Part shown: one piece after another, positions 1-8,670 of the stretch
Layout of the letters: the number at the start of each line of letters is the position of its first letter
How positions within the stretch are numbered: position 1 is the stretch's first letter
Assembly: GCF_004762095.1 (NCBI RefSeq)
Contig: NZ_SIJH01000017.1
Coordinates: 1 to 64,000 of the forward strand
DNA length: 64,000 nt
Reading direction: 5' to 3'
Source of the DNA: Tabrizicola caldifontis
GTDB lineage: Bacteria; Pseudomonadota; Alphaproteobacteria; Rhodobacterales; Rhodobacteraceae
The notes under the pieces: model-generated
Database searches by the model: none
What the model saw: the letters and a program-made list of their open reading frames with translations, nothing else
What the model was told of the DNA's origin: nothing
Position numbers and translations under genes: made by a program

Positions 1-369
1 GTCGATGCCCTCGGGCTGCCTGTGCGGCTGATCCCGACGGCTGGCCAGCACGGCGACAGCCCACAGGCCGCCGCCTTGGTCGACGGGCTCGATGGCGTGG
101 GACAGGTCATCGCCGATGCGGCCTAGGATTCCGGCACCTTGCGGGCGAAGATCGCGACCGAACTCGGGGCAGAAGCCGATATCCAGGCCAACCCGTCCCG
201 CGCGATCAAGCCACCCCTCGACCGCGAACTTCATGCCGAACGCCACAAGGTCGAAAACTTCTTTCAGCGGATCAAACGCTTCCGTCGCATCGCCCTGCGC
301 TGCGAGAAAACGATGACCAGCTTCATGGGCTTCGTCTTCCCCGTCTCAGCCCTCGACTGGCTAAGGTGA
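1..369 (+). pseudogene. IS5-family transposase remnant (C-terminal part, nonsense-mutated)
   Basis: Frame 1 reads continuously from the window edge to TGA at 367-369 except for a TAG at 124-126. The translation matches the C-terminal half of IS5-type (IS427-like) DDE transposases: TAGQHGDSPQA, then DAA-stop-DSGTLRAKIA, then ERHKVENFFQRIKRFRRIA, which carries the third acidic residue. The stop falls where the family has the Tyr of its conserved YD motif, next to the second catalytic Asp. The N-terminal part lies outside the window. The copy should be inactive unless the stop is suppressed. It abuts the 5' end of a broken aldolase gene, so the insertion probably removed that gene's own start and promoter. 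Confidence 0.85.
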
Positions 370-383
370 ATGCAGACAGGGCC
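367..383 (+). repeat. Probable right terminal inverted repeat of the IS5-type element
   Basis: The bases just after the transposase stop read, on the complementary strand, GGCCCTGTCTGCATTCA, which looks like the terminal repeat of IS427-group elements. They are followed by a TAG that could include a short target duplication. The left repeat is outside the window, so the pairing cannot be checked. The ATG at 370 used by the next reading frame lies inside this repeat. Confidence 0.5.
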
Positions 384-1752
384 TAGGCCGTTGAACAGAC
401 ATGCGGATTTTCAGGGGTTGGAGGTCGGCTACGACATCCCCGCCCTGCCGGGGATGGATAAGGCCGACATCCAGACGCCCTTCCTGATCCAGCATATGGA
501 CGCGCAGGAAGGGAACATCACCAAGATGGGCGCCTACGCCCGTGTGCACGGGATGCGGCACCGGGTGCATGGCAAGATGCACAAGTCGTTGGACGTGGCG
601 ATGCTGCAAGTGCGTCTGGGCGGCGCGGTGGGTGTCTGCTGCCAGAAGGTCAGCAAAGCCGATGTCTTTGCCCGCGGCGGCATCAACGAAATTCGGGTGT
701 CGAACCAGGGGCGCGACCTGGCCAAGATCGACAGACAGGCGCGACTGCCAAAACTTGGCGCCAGAACGCTGGTCTGCGTGGATGACCTGTCCAATGTCAC
801 CGATCTTTCGATGGCTGCGGCGCGCCACGGAACCTGGCTGGATGTGCTGGCCGAGATCGACTGTGGGGCGGGTCGCTGCTGAGTGCGCACCCCGGAACCG
901 GTCGTCGCGATCGCACAGGCCGTGGCAGGCGCGCCGAACCTGACCTTTGCCGAACTTCAGGTCTATCAGGGTGCGATGCAGCACCTGGATTGCCACGAGG
1001 ATCGAAAGGCAAAGCTTGATGCCGCCATCGCCCAGGTCAGACAGTGCGTCACGGCCCTGGAAGCGGCGGGCCTGAAGCCCGAACTCGTTTCCGGCGGCGG
1101 CACAGGATCCTACCAGTTCGAAAGCGGGTCCGGGGTCTTCAACGAGCTGCAATCTGGCTCCTGTGCCTTCATGGACGCCGACTATGGCCGGATCCTCGAC
1201 CAGGAGGGGCGCCGTATCGACCAGAGCGAATGGGCCAATGCCCTGTTCATCCTGACCAGCGTGATGAGCCATGCAAGGCCCGACAGGGCGATCTGCGACG
1301 CGGGGCTCAATGCGCAGTCGTTGGACAGCGGGCTGCCGGTGATCTTCTGTCGGGATGATGTCGCATACGTCAGGTCCAGCGACGAACAAGGGGTGATCGA
1401 CGACCCGGACGGGGTGCCGAAGGCCGCTGACAGGCTGAAACTGGTGCCCGGCCACTGCGACCCGACCTGCAAGGTGCATGACTGGTACGTGGGCCCGAGG
1501 AACGGCAAGGTCGAGGTGGTCTGGCCCGTCTCGGTGCGGGGCAAGGCCTATTGGCCGCCGCCGCGGCCGGTCATCACACGGTGCACGCTGTATTCCCCAT
1601 CCTGGATCGGTTTCCTGTCCGGCTGCGCGTGGCACCTTGTCTGGCCTCGGCAGTGCAGCCTCAGGCCGCGGGGCCGGACCGACCCAAGGCCTGGCAAGAG
1701 ACCCGACCGGCAACATCGTCTTCCGCGCAATTGTGATGGGAACAAGTTTTGA
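370..1752 (+). pseudogene. bhcC: 3-hydroxy-D-aspartate aldolase-like (BhcC / D-threonine aldolase family), interrupted by TGA
   Basis: The two open stretches 370-882 and 883-1752 are in the same frame, separated only by TGA at 880-882. Together they match PLP-dependent beta-hydroxyaspartate aldolases of the alanine-racemase N-domain fold. The first part has EVGYDIPALPGMD, the PLP-site region RHRVHGKMHKS and GGAVGVCCQKVS. The second has the metal-site region VPGHCDPTCKVHDWYVG and ends near RGKAY at 1551. The family has Gly after the Cys where this copy has TGA, consistent with a one-base GGA-to-TGA change. The usual stop after the final Tyr also appears lost, so the frame runs about 200 bases further. 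Several normally conserved N-terminal residues differ, and the first codons come from the adjacent IS end. No other bhc genes are present. The family call is firm; exact substrate preference is inferred. Confidence 0.75.
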
Positions 1753-1821
1753 TCAAACACCTGTTGAAGCGACGGCAAAGCCGTGCTGAGACTGCGCGAA
1801 GCAGCGCGGGGAGAGCGGGTG

Positions 1822-2796
1822 ATGCGGGTCTTCATCAACGGCTTCGGGCGGATCGGGCGGTCGGTGCTGCGGGCATTTCTGCAAGATCCCGGCCGCTGGC
1901 CGGGAATCGAGATCGCCGGCATCAACGACATCGCCGCGCCGGAGATGTGTGCCTATCTGTTCGAATACGACAGCGTCTTCGGCCCCTGGCGCGGCAAGGT
2001 TGCGCTGGAAGGCGGTGCGCTGGTGGTAGACGGGCGGTCGATCCCGCTGCACCGTACGGCCGACCTGTCGCGGCTTGATCTGGCGGGGATCGACCTGGTG
2101 ATGGAATGCACCGGCCGCGCCGAAACCCGGGAAGTGGCCGAGCGGGGCCTTGTGGCAGGGGCAGGTCGGGTTCTGATCTCGGGCCCATCGGCGGCGGCGG
2201 ATGTCACGGTGGTCCTGGGCGCGAACGAGACGGCGTTGACGGGGCAGCGCATCGTGTCGAATGCGTCCTGCACGACCAATGCTCTGGCACCGCTGGCACG
2301 GCTGATCCACGACCGCTGGGGGATCGTCACCGGCAGCATGACCACCGTGCATTGCTATACCGGCAGCCAGCCGACGGTCGATGCTCCGGCCGCGGACTAC
2401 CCGCGCAGCCGGGCGGCAGCCCTGTCGATGGTGCCGACCACGACCAGTGCGGCAAGGCTTCTGGATCGCGTCCTGCCGCAGCTTGCCGGGCGCATCGTGG
2501 CCCAGGCGGTGCGGGTGCCGGTGGCCAGCGTGTCCTGTGTGGATTTTCATCTGCTGACCGAGGCCCGGCCCACGGTCGATGAGGTCAATGCGGCCTTCCG
2601 CGCCGTCGGCGGCGTCATCGGCTGGACCGACCGGCCGCTGGTGTCAACCGATCTGCGGTCGCGGCCCGAATCGGTCATCATGGCTTGCCCCGAAACCAAG
2701 GCGACCCCCGGTGGGATGCTGCGGGTCTTCGGCTGGTATGACAACGAATGGGGCTTTTCCAACCGGATGCTGGACATGGCCATGCGTCTGGGCTGA
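1822..2796 (+). CDS. gap: Type I glyceraldehyde-3-phosphate dehydrogenase
   Basis: The product oxidises glyceraldehyde 3-phosphate to 1,3-bisphosphoglycerate with NAD(P)+ in cytosolic glycolysis and gluconeogenesis. The 324-residue protein starts with the Rossmann motif INGFGRIGR. The catalytic Cys150 lies in SNASCTTNALAP and the partner His177 in TTVHCYTGSQ, the normal family spacing. The C-terminal WYDNEWGFSNRM signature is intact. I chose ATG 1822, preceded by GGAGAGCGGG; an upstream in-frame GTG at 1783 would add 13 unconserved residues. It is about ten residues shorter than most GAPDHs, and the S-loop stretch PRSRAAALSMVPTTT also resembles erythrose-4-phosphate dehydrogenases, so Epd activity cannot be excluded. 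Confidence 0.9.
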   Translation: MRVFINGFGRIGRSVLRAFLQDPGRWPGIEIAGINDIAAPEMCAYLFEYDSVFGPWRGKVALEGGALVVDGRSIPLHRTADLSRLDLAGIDLVMECTGRAETREVAERGLVAGAGRVLISGPSAAADVTVVLGANETALTGQRIVSNASCTTNALAPLARLIHDRWGIVTGSMTTVHCYTGSQPTVDAPAADYPRSRAAALSMVPTTTSAARLLDRVLPQLAGRIVAQAVRVPVASVSCVDFHLLTEARPTVDEVNAAFRAVGGVIGWTDRPLVSTDLRSRPESVIMACPETKATPGGMLRVFGWYDNEWGFSNRMLDMAMRLG

Positions 2797-2847
2797 GGGT
2801 GGCACCGCCGGGCGGAGGAATGGCCCGGCGGAACCCGAGATCCGGTC

Positions 2848-4266
2848 TCAGACGGCGAGGAAGTTGGTGAACTGCCAGGGATCGTCGTCGTCCCGGTCCT
2901 CGGCAAAGCTGTTGATCCGGTTCCGAATCGGCGTCCAGTCGGTGTAGTGGCACTCGATCGAGCCGAGATAGGGGCGCTGGACTTCCAGGCAGCGGACGTG
3001 ATCCATCTCGTCAGCCTCGACAAAGCCTTCGTTCGGATTTTCGGCCGCCCAGACCATCGCCGCCAGCACCGCTGATGTCACCTGCATGCCGGTTGCGTTC
3101 TGATAGGGGGCAAGTCGCCGCGCCTCTTCGCAGGTCAGGCGTGAACCATACCACATCGCGCCCTTGGCATGGCCGTAAAGCAGCACGCCCAGGTCGTCGC
3201 CACCCGAAACGATTTCCTCGGGTGTCAGGATGTGCTGCGCATCGGCGAGTTTGCCTGCACCGTTGATCTCGTGCAGCGACAGGATCGCGTCGTTGCACGG
3301 GTGATAGGCGTAGTGGCAAGTCGGGCGATAGGCGGCGCGGCCGTCCTCCCAGACCGTATAGTAGTCCGGGATCGACAGCGCCTCGTTGTGGGTGATGACG
3401 AAGCCGAACTGCGGGCCGACGCCGGGGCACCAGCTGCGCACGCGGGTATCGGCACCGGGGCGGTCGATCCAGATCGCATGGCCGGGGCCATGGTCGAAGC
3501 GGTGGCCTTTCGGCGGCAGCTTCTTCTCGTGCGTGCCCCAGCCCAGCTCGGCCGGCTGGTAGCCTTCGGACAGAAGGCCGTCCACCGACCAGGTGTTGAC
3601 GAAGACGCCAAGCGGCTTGGGGCGGGCGGCAACCTGCGTGTCGCGCTCGGCGATGTGGACGCCCTTGACCCCGAGGTCGCGCATCAGCCGCGCCCAGTCC
3701 TCGCGGTTTTTCGGGTTGGCCTGTACGCCGGTATCTGCCGCAAGACGCAACAGTGCCTCTTTCAGCAGCCAGCTGACCATGCCCGGATTCGCCCCGCAGC
3801 ACGAAACTGCCGTCGGCCCGCCCGGATAGGACTTGCCCAGTTCGCGCACCTTTTCACGCAGGGGATAGTTGGTGCGCTCGGCATTCGGCAGGGTCGAGCC
3901 GAAGTAGAACCCCGGCCAGGGTTCGATCACCGTGTCGATGTACTGCACCCCCATCTCCTGGGCGAGCTTCATCACCTCGATCGAATCCACGTCCACCGAC
4001 AGGTTGACGATCATGCCGCGCCCTTCCGGGAACAGGTTGCGCAGAACATCGGCGAAGTTGTCGGGCGTCAGGGCCACCTGAAGGTGACGGATGCCGTGGT
4101 CGCGCAGGATGTGCGCGAAGTCGGCCGAGGGCTCGATCACGGTGAATCGGCTGCGATCGAAGCCGATGTGGCGTTCGATCAGCGGCAGCGTGCCGCGTCC
4201 GATCGAGCCGAAGCCGATCATCACCAGTGCCCCGTCGATGGTGGCGTGCTTGGTCGTGATGGTCAT
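2848..4266 (-). CDS. hss: Homospermidine synthase
   Basis: The product makes sym-homospermidine from two putrescines, or from putrescine plus spermidine, using NAD+; this polyamine is typical of many Alphaproteobacteria. The 472-residue protein has an N-terminal Rossmann motif GFGSIGRG (residues 18-25), the stretch IVNLSVDVDSIEVMKLA, and CCGANPG (156-162), as in bacterial homospermidine synthases related to saccharopine dehydrogenase. Full family length supports an intact enzyme. The ATG at 4266 is preceded by AAGGACC, a rather close ribosome site. It lies downstream of rpsD on the same strand but is separated from it by a strong hairpin terminator, so it is probably transcribed independently. 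Confidence 0.93.
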   Translation of the reverse strand: MTITTKHATIDGALVMIGFGSIGRGTLPLIERHIGFDRSRFTVIEPSADFAHILRDHGIRHLQVALTPDNFADVLRNLFPEGRGMIVNLSVDVDSIEVMKLAQEMGVQYIDTVIEPWPGFYFGSTLPNAERTNYPLREKVRELGKSYPGGPTAVSCCGANPGMVSWLLKEALLRLAADTGVQANPKNREDWARLMRDLGVKGVHIAERDTQVAARPKPLGVFVNTWSVDGLLSEGYQPAELGWGTHEKKLPPKGHRFDHGPGHAIWIDRPGADTRVRSWCPGVGPQFGFVITHNEALSIPDYYTVWEDGRAAYRPTCHYAYHPCNDAILSLHEINGAGKLADAQHILTPEEIVSGGDDLGVLLYGHAKGAMWYGSRLTCEEARRLAPYQNATGMQVTSAVLAAMVWAAENPNEGFVEADEMDHVRCLEVQRPYLGSIECHYTDWTPIRNRINSFAEDRDDDDPWQFTNFLAV

Positions 4267-4312
4267 GGTCCTTGGGTCCCCCCGATCAGAGAAGGGCGCG
4301 AAAGGCGCCGTA

Positions 4313-4342
4313 AAGGAAAAGGCCGCGCCGGGTGGCGCGGCC
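4313..4342 (-). terminator. Intrinsic terminator after rpsD
   Basis: Positions 4321-4342 form a 9-bp GC stem (GGCCGCGCC / GGCGCGGCC) with a 4-base loop. Read on the minus strand it is followed by TTTTCCTTT. It lies about 25 bases past the rpsD stop and before the start of hss. Confidence 0.8.
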
Positions 4343-4365
4343 TCGGGTCACGATCCGCTAAGGGA

Positions 4366-4986
4366 TCAGTTCTTCGCGTAGTATTCGACGACCAGGTTCG
4401 GTTCCATCTGCACCGGATAGGGCACATCGCCCAGGCCGGGGGTCCGCACGAACTTGGCGGTCAGCTTGTTGTGGTCCACTTCCAGATAGTCGGGCACGTC
4501 ACGCTCGGTCAGGGCGATGGCCTCGGCGATGGCGGCCATCTGCTTCGACTTCTGGCGCACCTCGATCACGTCGCCTTCCGACACGCGGTAGGAAGCAATG
4601 TTGACCCGCTTGCCATTCACCAGCACATGGCCGTGGTTCACGAACTGGCGGGCGGCGAAGATGGTCGGGACGAACTTGGCGCGATAGACCACGGCGTCCA
4701 GGCGACGCTCCAGGAGGCCGATCAGCATCTCGCCGGTGTCGCCGCGCACGCGCTCGGCCTCGGTATAGATCTTGCGGAACTGCTTCTCGGTCAGGTCGCC
4801 GTAATAGCCCTTCAGCTTCTGCTTGGCACGCAGCTGCGTGCCGAAGTCCGACAGCTTGTTCTTGCGGCGCTGGCCGTGCTGGCCGGGGCCGTATTCGCGC
4901 TTGTTCACCGGCGATTTCGGACGGCCCCAGATGTTTTCGCCCATCCGGCGGTCGATCTTGTACTTGGCAGAGGTGCGTTTCGTCAC
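4366..4986 (-). CDS. rpsD: 30S ribosomal protein S4
   Basis: S4 is a primary binder of the 5' domain of 16S rRNA and one of the first proteins in 30S assembly. The 206-residue product begins [20 protein letters not shown] and keeps the family signature through [14 protein letters not shown]. The S4 RNA-binding domain is at roughly residues 96-160 ([12 protein letters not shown] ... [19 protein letters not shown]). The start is a GTG at 4986 with GGAG about eight bases upstream; the frame stays open further upstream but that part is not conserved. The gene stands alone, away from the ribosomal protein operons, as is usual in Alphaproteobacteria, and ends in a strong terminator. Confidence 0.97.
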   Translation of the reverse strand: MTKRTSAKYKIDRRMGENIWGRPKSPVNKREYGPGQHGQRRKNKLSDFGTQLRAKQKLKGYYGDLTEKQFRKIYTEAERVRGDTGEMLIGLLERRLDAVVYRAKFVPTIFAARQFVNHGHVLVNGKRVNIASYRVSEGDVIEVRQKSKQMAAIAEAIALTERDVPDYLEVDHNKLTAKFVRTPGLGDVPYPVQMEPNLVVEYYAKN

Positions 4987-5076
4987 CGCTGATCTCCTTC
5001 GTTCGTGAAGGGCGTTGTCCTTTCCCCGTCTCCGGGGCGACAGGCATCCCCTTGCGGGGGCCACCAACACCAATGA

Positions 5077-5092
5077 TTGGCCCCGGGGCCAA
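5077..5092. repeat. 16-bp perfect palindrome between acuI and rpsD
   Basis: TTGGCCCCGGGGCCAA is a perfect palindrome in the gap between the acuI stop (5144) and the rpsD start (4986). It could fold as a 6-bp stem with a CCGG loop. It may end acuI transcription or lie in the rpsD leader. No T-tract follows, so its role is open. Confidence 0.4.
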
Positions 5093-5143
5093 CCCCGGGA
5101 CGGCTGGGCTTATAGAGGCTGGCGCGGCAGAGTCAACAGCCGC

Positions 5144-6133
5144 TCAGGCGTTCACGTCCACCACGACGCGGCCCTGCACGCCCCCTTTAAGGATCGCGGC
5201 ACCAAGTGCAGGCACATCGGCCAGGGTCGCGGGCTTCACCATCGCCTCCAGCTTCTGCATCGGCAGGTCTGTGACGATGCGGCCCCATGCCTTGACGCGC
5301 CGTTCATACGGCACGGTCACGCTGTCGATGCCAAGCAGGTTCACCCCGCGCAAAAGGAACGGAATCACACTGGCAGGCAGGCTGGCCCCGCCGGCCAGGC
5401 CCACCGCCGCGACCGAGGCGCCATGCTTCATCTGCCCCAGAACCCGCGCCAGCATCGCGCCGCCCACGGCATCAATGCAGCCCGCCCAGGTCTCGCTTTC
5501 CAGCGGACGCTTCACCGTTTCGGCCAGATCGGCCCGCGGCACGATCCGCGCCGCGCCCAGATCGCGCAGATAGGCCTCGGTCTCAGGCCGGCCCGTCACC
5601 GCCGCGACCTGATAACCCAGCCGGCCCAGAATCGCGACGGCAACGGACCCCACGCCCCCGGCCGCCCCCGTGACCAGCACCTCGCCCTTGTCCGGTGTCA
5701 GCCCGTGCTCTTCCAGAGCCATCACCGCAAGCATCGCGGTAAAGCCGGCGGTCCCCACCGCCATCGCCTGCCGGGTGCTCAGGCCTTCGGGCAGGGGCAC
5801 CAGCCAGTCCGCCTTGACCCGCGCTTTCTGCGCATAGCCGCCCCAGTGGATCTCACCCACCCGCCAGCCGGTCAGCACCACCTTGTCGCCGGGCTTGTAG
5901 CGGGCATCGTCCGAGGTCTCGACCGTGCCGGCGAAGTCGATGCCAGCCACATGCGGATAGGTCCTGACGATCCCGCCGCCGTTCGGCGACAGCGCAAGCC
6001 CGTCCTTGTAGTTCAGCGTCGAGTATTCCACCGCCACCGTGACATCCCCCGGTGGCAGCGCGCTTTCGTCCAGCTCTCGCAGATGGGCGACGGCGACATC
6101 GCCTTCCTTTTCCAGAACCAGTGCGCGGAACAT
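5144..6133 (-). CDS. acuI: Acrylyl-CoA reductase (NADPH), AcuI family
   Basis: AcuI reduces acrylyl-CoA to propionyl-CoA, detoxifying acrylate formed from DMSP or during 3-hydroxypropionate assimilation. The 329-residue zinc-free medium-chain reductase begins MFRALVLE and has SPNGGGIVRTYPHVAGIDFAG in the catalytic domain and the nucleotide-binding loop TGAAGGVGSVAVAIL. The C-terminal stretch GIDSVTVPYERR is typical of the AcuI/YhdH group. The ATG at 6133 fits the conserved N-terminus; a longer frame upstream is not conserved. It is divergent from a decayed 3-hydroxyisobutyrate dehydrogenase gene 99 bases away. Distinguishing AcuI from general YhdH-type quinone reductases rests on overall similarity only. 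Confidence 0.88.
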   Translation of the reverse strand: MFRALVLEKEGDVAVAHLRELDESALPPGDVTVAVEYSTLNYKDGLALSPNGGGIVRTYPHVAGIDFAGTVETSDDARYKPGDKVVLTGWRVGEIHWGGYAQKARVKADWLVPLPEGLSTRQAMAVGTAGFTAMLAVMALEEHGLTPDKGEVLVTGAAGGVGSVAVAILGRLGYQVAAVTGRPETEAYLRDLGAARIVPRADLAETVKRPLESETWAGCIDAVGGAMLARVLGQMKHGASVAAVGLAGGASLPASVIPFLLRGVNLLGIDSVTVPYERRVKAWGRIVTDLPMQKLEAMVKPATLADVPALGAAILKGGVQGRVVVDVNA

Positions 6134-6232
6134 TTCGGACCCCCCTCTTGTCTGGGCGCCAGTGCGCCCTGCCCGGCCAGGATTGTCAACCCGCCGCCGC
6201 CGGCCCCCCTTTGCGCGGCAAGGAAGATCCGC

Positions 6233-7030
6233 ATGACCCGGGAACAGATCGGGTTCATCGGAACCTGCCTCATGGGCCACGGTGCGGCAAAGGACACCGT
6301 GGAACAAGCCTATCCCCCGAGCGTCAGCGCAATCGCAACCGCCCCCCGGTGCACAGCCTGATCGGCCGCGACGCGCCCGAAGCCGCGGTCAAAGACCTTG
6401 CCGCCCGGTCCACGATCATCTTCCTGACGCTGCCGGGCGCGCACCAGGGTGGCCTTGGCCGTGGCGCGCATGGCTCTGCACCCTGAGCCGGGCAACGTTG
6501 GGGGTGGTCTGCCCTACCTCCGACCGACCGTCACCAAACGGCCCGCCGCCGAACTTGGGCAGCGCGGCGTCCACTTCGCCGATACCCCGGGCCGCAGCCG
6601 GAAAGATGCCTGGGCCGACACGCTCGACTGCATGGCCGATCGCCACCGGAAAGGGCTTCTGAACCGCTTCCTGATGCTCGACCATGCCGCAATCCATACC
6701 GGGGCGCTGGCGCTGGCCGACAAGGTCGGCATCTTGACCATCACATTCGACAGCGTGATCCGCGGCGACCGGATGGACTAAGGCTTCTACCAGACCTTCG
6801 TGGGTTGCGCGCTGGCAGGCAATCGCGCGGCGGACCACTTCGCCCTGACAAAGGCCTGCAAGGATCTGCACGACGCGAAAAGCATGGCCAATGTCGCCAC
6901 GGTTGCCACTGCCATGGTCAGCACCGCCAAGAACATCTTCCCTTCGGCCATGGCCCATGGCGGATCGGGGCCAGAGTGCCATGTGCCCTGCCTGACCGAT
7001 TTCATCGCCAGGACGAGCGGGGTCAAATGA
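6233..7030 (+). pseudogene. 3-hydroxyisobutyrate dehydrogenase-like gene, multiply frameshifted
   Basis: Successive frames reproduce a beta-hydroxyacid dehydrogenase. TREQIGFIGTCLMGHGAAK (from 6233) is the dinucleotide motif, with a Gly changed to Cys. KDLAARSTIIFLTLPG follows in a second frame around 6390-6440. PTVTKRPAAELGQRGVHFADTP, LDHAAIHTGALALADKVGI and FDSVIRGDRMD follow in a third frame. A TAA at 6779-6781 interrupts before GFYQTF, and the tail runs to TGA at 7028-7030. At least two frameshifts, an internal deletion in the middle domain and the TAA make this a relic. A working copy would act in valine catabolism or tartronate semialdehyde reduction. Confidence 0.85.
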
Positions 7031-7057
7031 CCCGACTGCGGCATGGACTTGTTCCTT

Positions 7058-7100
7058 GCGCAAATACTGTCAGGGGGTTCGGGGGGCGAACCGCCCCCGA
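7058..7100. repeat. AAATACT-type GC-rich intergenic element with hairpin
   Basis: GCGCAAATACTGTCAGGGGG is followed by a hairpin, GGGGGC-GAACC-GCCCCC (7082-7098). It resembles the AAATACTCCGGGG block at 18120-18140, so it belongs to a repeat family seen twice here. It lies just after the dehydrogenase relic and might act as a terminator. Confidence 0.5.
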
Positions 7101-7222
7101 TGCCCGGCCCGGTTGCGCGCCCCCGGCGCGCAGGGGAACGACACCGGCCCCGCGCGGAACGCGCTGGTATCGGCTGGGACCGCTCCATTGCGCCCGCGGC
7201 TACAGAGGGCTAGGCTTCAAAA

Positions 7223-7663
7223 ATGCAGGACGAAGACCTCGCCGCCCGCAAGCACACCGCCGCGCATGACCCGGCGTTCCCGGAACGCCGTGAAGCAGCC
7301 TTCGCCGCGATCCTGACAGCGCTTGGCGACAGGCTCTCGCCGCTGGGTTATGCGCTGAAGGGCACGACCTTCACCAGGATCTCGCCGCATGGCCGGTCGG
7401 CCGTCCATGTGCAGCGCAACCGCTATGGCTGGGAGGCGCAGATCGTGCTGCGGTTCCTTACCCCCGCCGGCAGCCCGCCCGACCATCCCGACTGGCCCGA
7501 GGACGAAGACCTGACGCTATGGCATTTCGCCGCGGATCATCCGCACGATCCCGGCACGCTGGCCTTTGTCGATGTGCTGGACGACCCTGCCCGGCTGGCC
7601 CTTGCACTTGATCTTCTGACGACACGCGCCCTGCCCTGGCTGCATACGCTGCACGACGGCTGA
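7223..7663 (+). CDS. Hypothetical protein, DUF4304-like
   Basis: The gene encodes 146 residues with no signal peptide or membrane segment. The central part, LSPLGYALKGTTFTRISPHGRSAV followed by VHVQRNRYGWEAQIVLRF, resembles the DUF4304 pattern (a small domain of unknown function with a 'LGF-K-G-F-R' core and an amphipathic beta strand). The C-terminus is acidic and rich in His and Asp. The ATG at 7223 has no obvious ribosome site, so the start is provisional. It lies between a decayed gene and the aminotransferase operon on the same strand and shows typical high-GC codon usage, which supports its being a real gene. No function is assigned. Confidence 0.55.
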   Translation: MQDEDLAARKHTAAHDPAFPERREAAFAAILTALGDRLSPLGYALKGTTFTRISPHGRSAVHVQRNRYGWEAQIVLRFLTPAGSPPDHPDWPEDEDLTLWHFAADHPHDPGTLAFVDVLDDPARLALALDLLTTRALPWLHTLHDG

Positions 7664-7757
7664 TCCCGCTGGCCATCAGCCTCCGGCCCCTCAACTGCCT
7701 GTTGCCTCGCGCCAACCCTGCCCCTAGCGTGGCCGCCAGAACGAAAGGCCAGCCGTC

Positions 7758-8657
7758 ATGACCGACCATGTCTCGACCCACCAGGCGGAAGAGGATACCC
7801 GGAACGAAAGCATCCTGATCTGGGTGGATGGTGCGTTGAAGCCAAAGGCGCAGGCGGTGGTCAGCGTCTACGATTCCGGCTTCATGCTGGGCGACGGGGT
7901 GTGGGAGGGTATCCGGCTCTACAACAACCGCTGGGCCTTCATCGACGAACATGTGGACCGTCTGTTCGAGGCAGCCAGGTCCATCGACCTGGACATCGGC
8001 CGCACGAAGCAGCAAGTGATCGACGCAGTGCTGGAGACGCAAGCCGCAAACGGCATGGTGACCGACGCGCATTGCCGCCTGATGGTGACGCGCGGGGTAA
8101 AGACCCGCCCCTTCCAGCACCCTCGCCTTTCGCAGCAGGGGCCGACCATGGTGATCATCATGGAACATTCCCGGCCGAAACTGCCGCGCCCCATCACCCT
8201 TGCCACCGTGCCGCATCTGCGCGGCCTGCCGATGACCCAGGATCCGAAGCTGAACAGCCATTCCAAGCTGAACTGCATCCTTGCCTGCATCGCCGCCCAG
8301 AAGGCCGGCGCGGACGAGGCCCTCATGCTGGACGTGCATGGTTTCGTGAACACCACCAACGCCTGCAACTTCTTCATCGTGCGCAAGGGCGAGCTTTGGA
8401 CCTCGACCGGCGACTACTGCATGAACGGCATCACGCGACAGAAGGTGCTGGACCTGGCCCGCGCCAACGGGATCGTGGCGCGGGAACGGAACTTCAGTCT
8501 GGTCGAGACCTACAGCGCGGACGAGGCCTTCCTGACCGGCACCTTCGGCGCGCAGACACCGGTGGGCATGATCGATGGCCGGGTCATCGGCACGGGGCAG
8601 ATGGGCCCGGTGACCGAACGCATCCGCGGGCTTTACAAGGCGCTGGTCGGCGCATGA
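7758..8657 (+). CDS. Class IV aminotransferase (branched-chain / D-amino acid aminotransferase-like)
   Basis: This is a PLP-dependent fold-type IV transaminase or lyase of 299 residues. It has the family opening IWVDGALKPKAQAVVSVYDSGFMLGDGVWEGIR, and Lys170 in NSHSKLNC is the expected PLP Schiff-base lysine. The phosphate-cup region near GFVNTTNACNFFIV and TGTFGAQTPVGMIDG is also present. The ATG at 7758 is followed by an unconserved 15-residue lead. The stop is 13 bases before the next gene, and a sulfotransferase-like gene follows, making a three-gene unit (7758-10591). The company of a dioxygenase and a sulfotransferase suggests a specialised amino-acid derivative rather than leucine, valine or isoleucine synthesis; this is inference. 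Confidence 0.85.
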   Translation: MTDHVSTHQAEEDTRNESILIWVDGALKPKAQAVVSVYDSGFMLGDGVWEGIRLYNNRWAFIDEHVDRLFEAARSIDLDIGRTKQQVIDAVLETQAANGMVTDAHCRLMVTRGVKTRPFQHPRLSQQGPTMVIIMEHSRPKLPRPITLATVPHLRGLPMTQDPKLNSHSKLNCILACIAAQKAGADEALMLDVHGFVNTTNACNFFIVRKGELWTSTGDYCMNGITRQKVLDLARANGIVARERNFSLVETYSADEAFLTGTFGAQTPVGMIDGRVIGTGQMGPVTERIRGLYKALVGA

Positions 8658-8670
8658 GGGGGGGGATGAC

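Noticed and set aside
880-882. TGA as a selenocysteine codon in the aldolase-like gene
   Set aside because: The homologous residue is Gly, not Cys or Sec, no selenocysteine insertion hairpin is evident, and other signs of decay are present.
1044-1358. 104-residue plus-strand ORF inside the aldolase relic
   Set aside because: It is an alternate frame of the aldolase sequence with no independent similarity.
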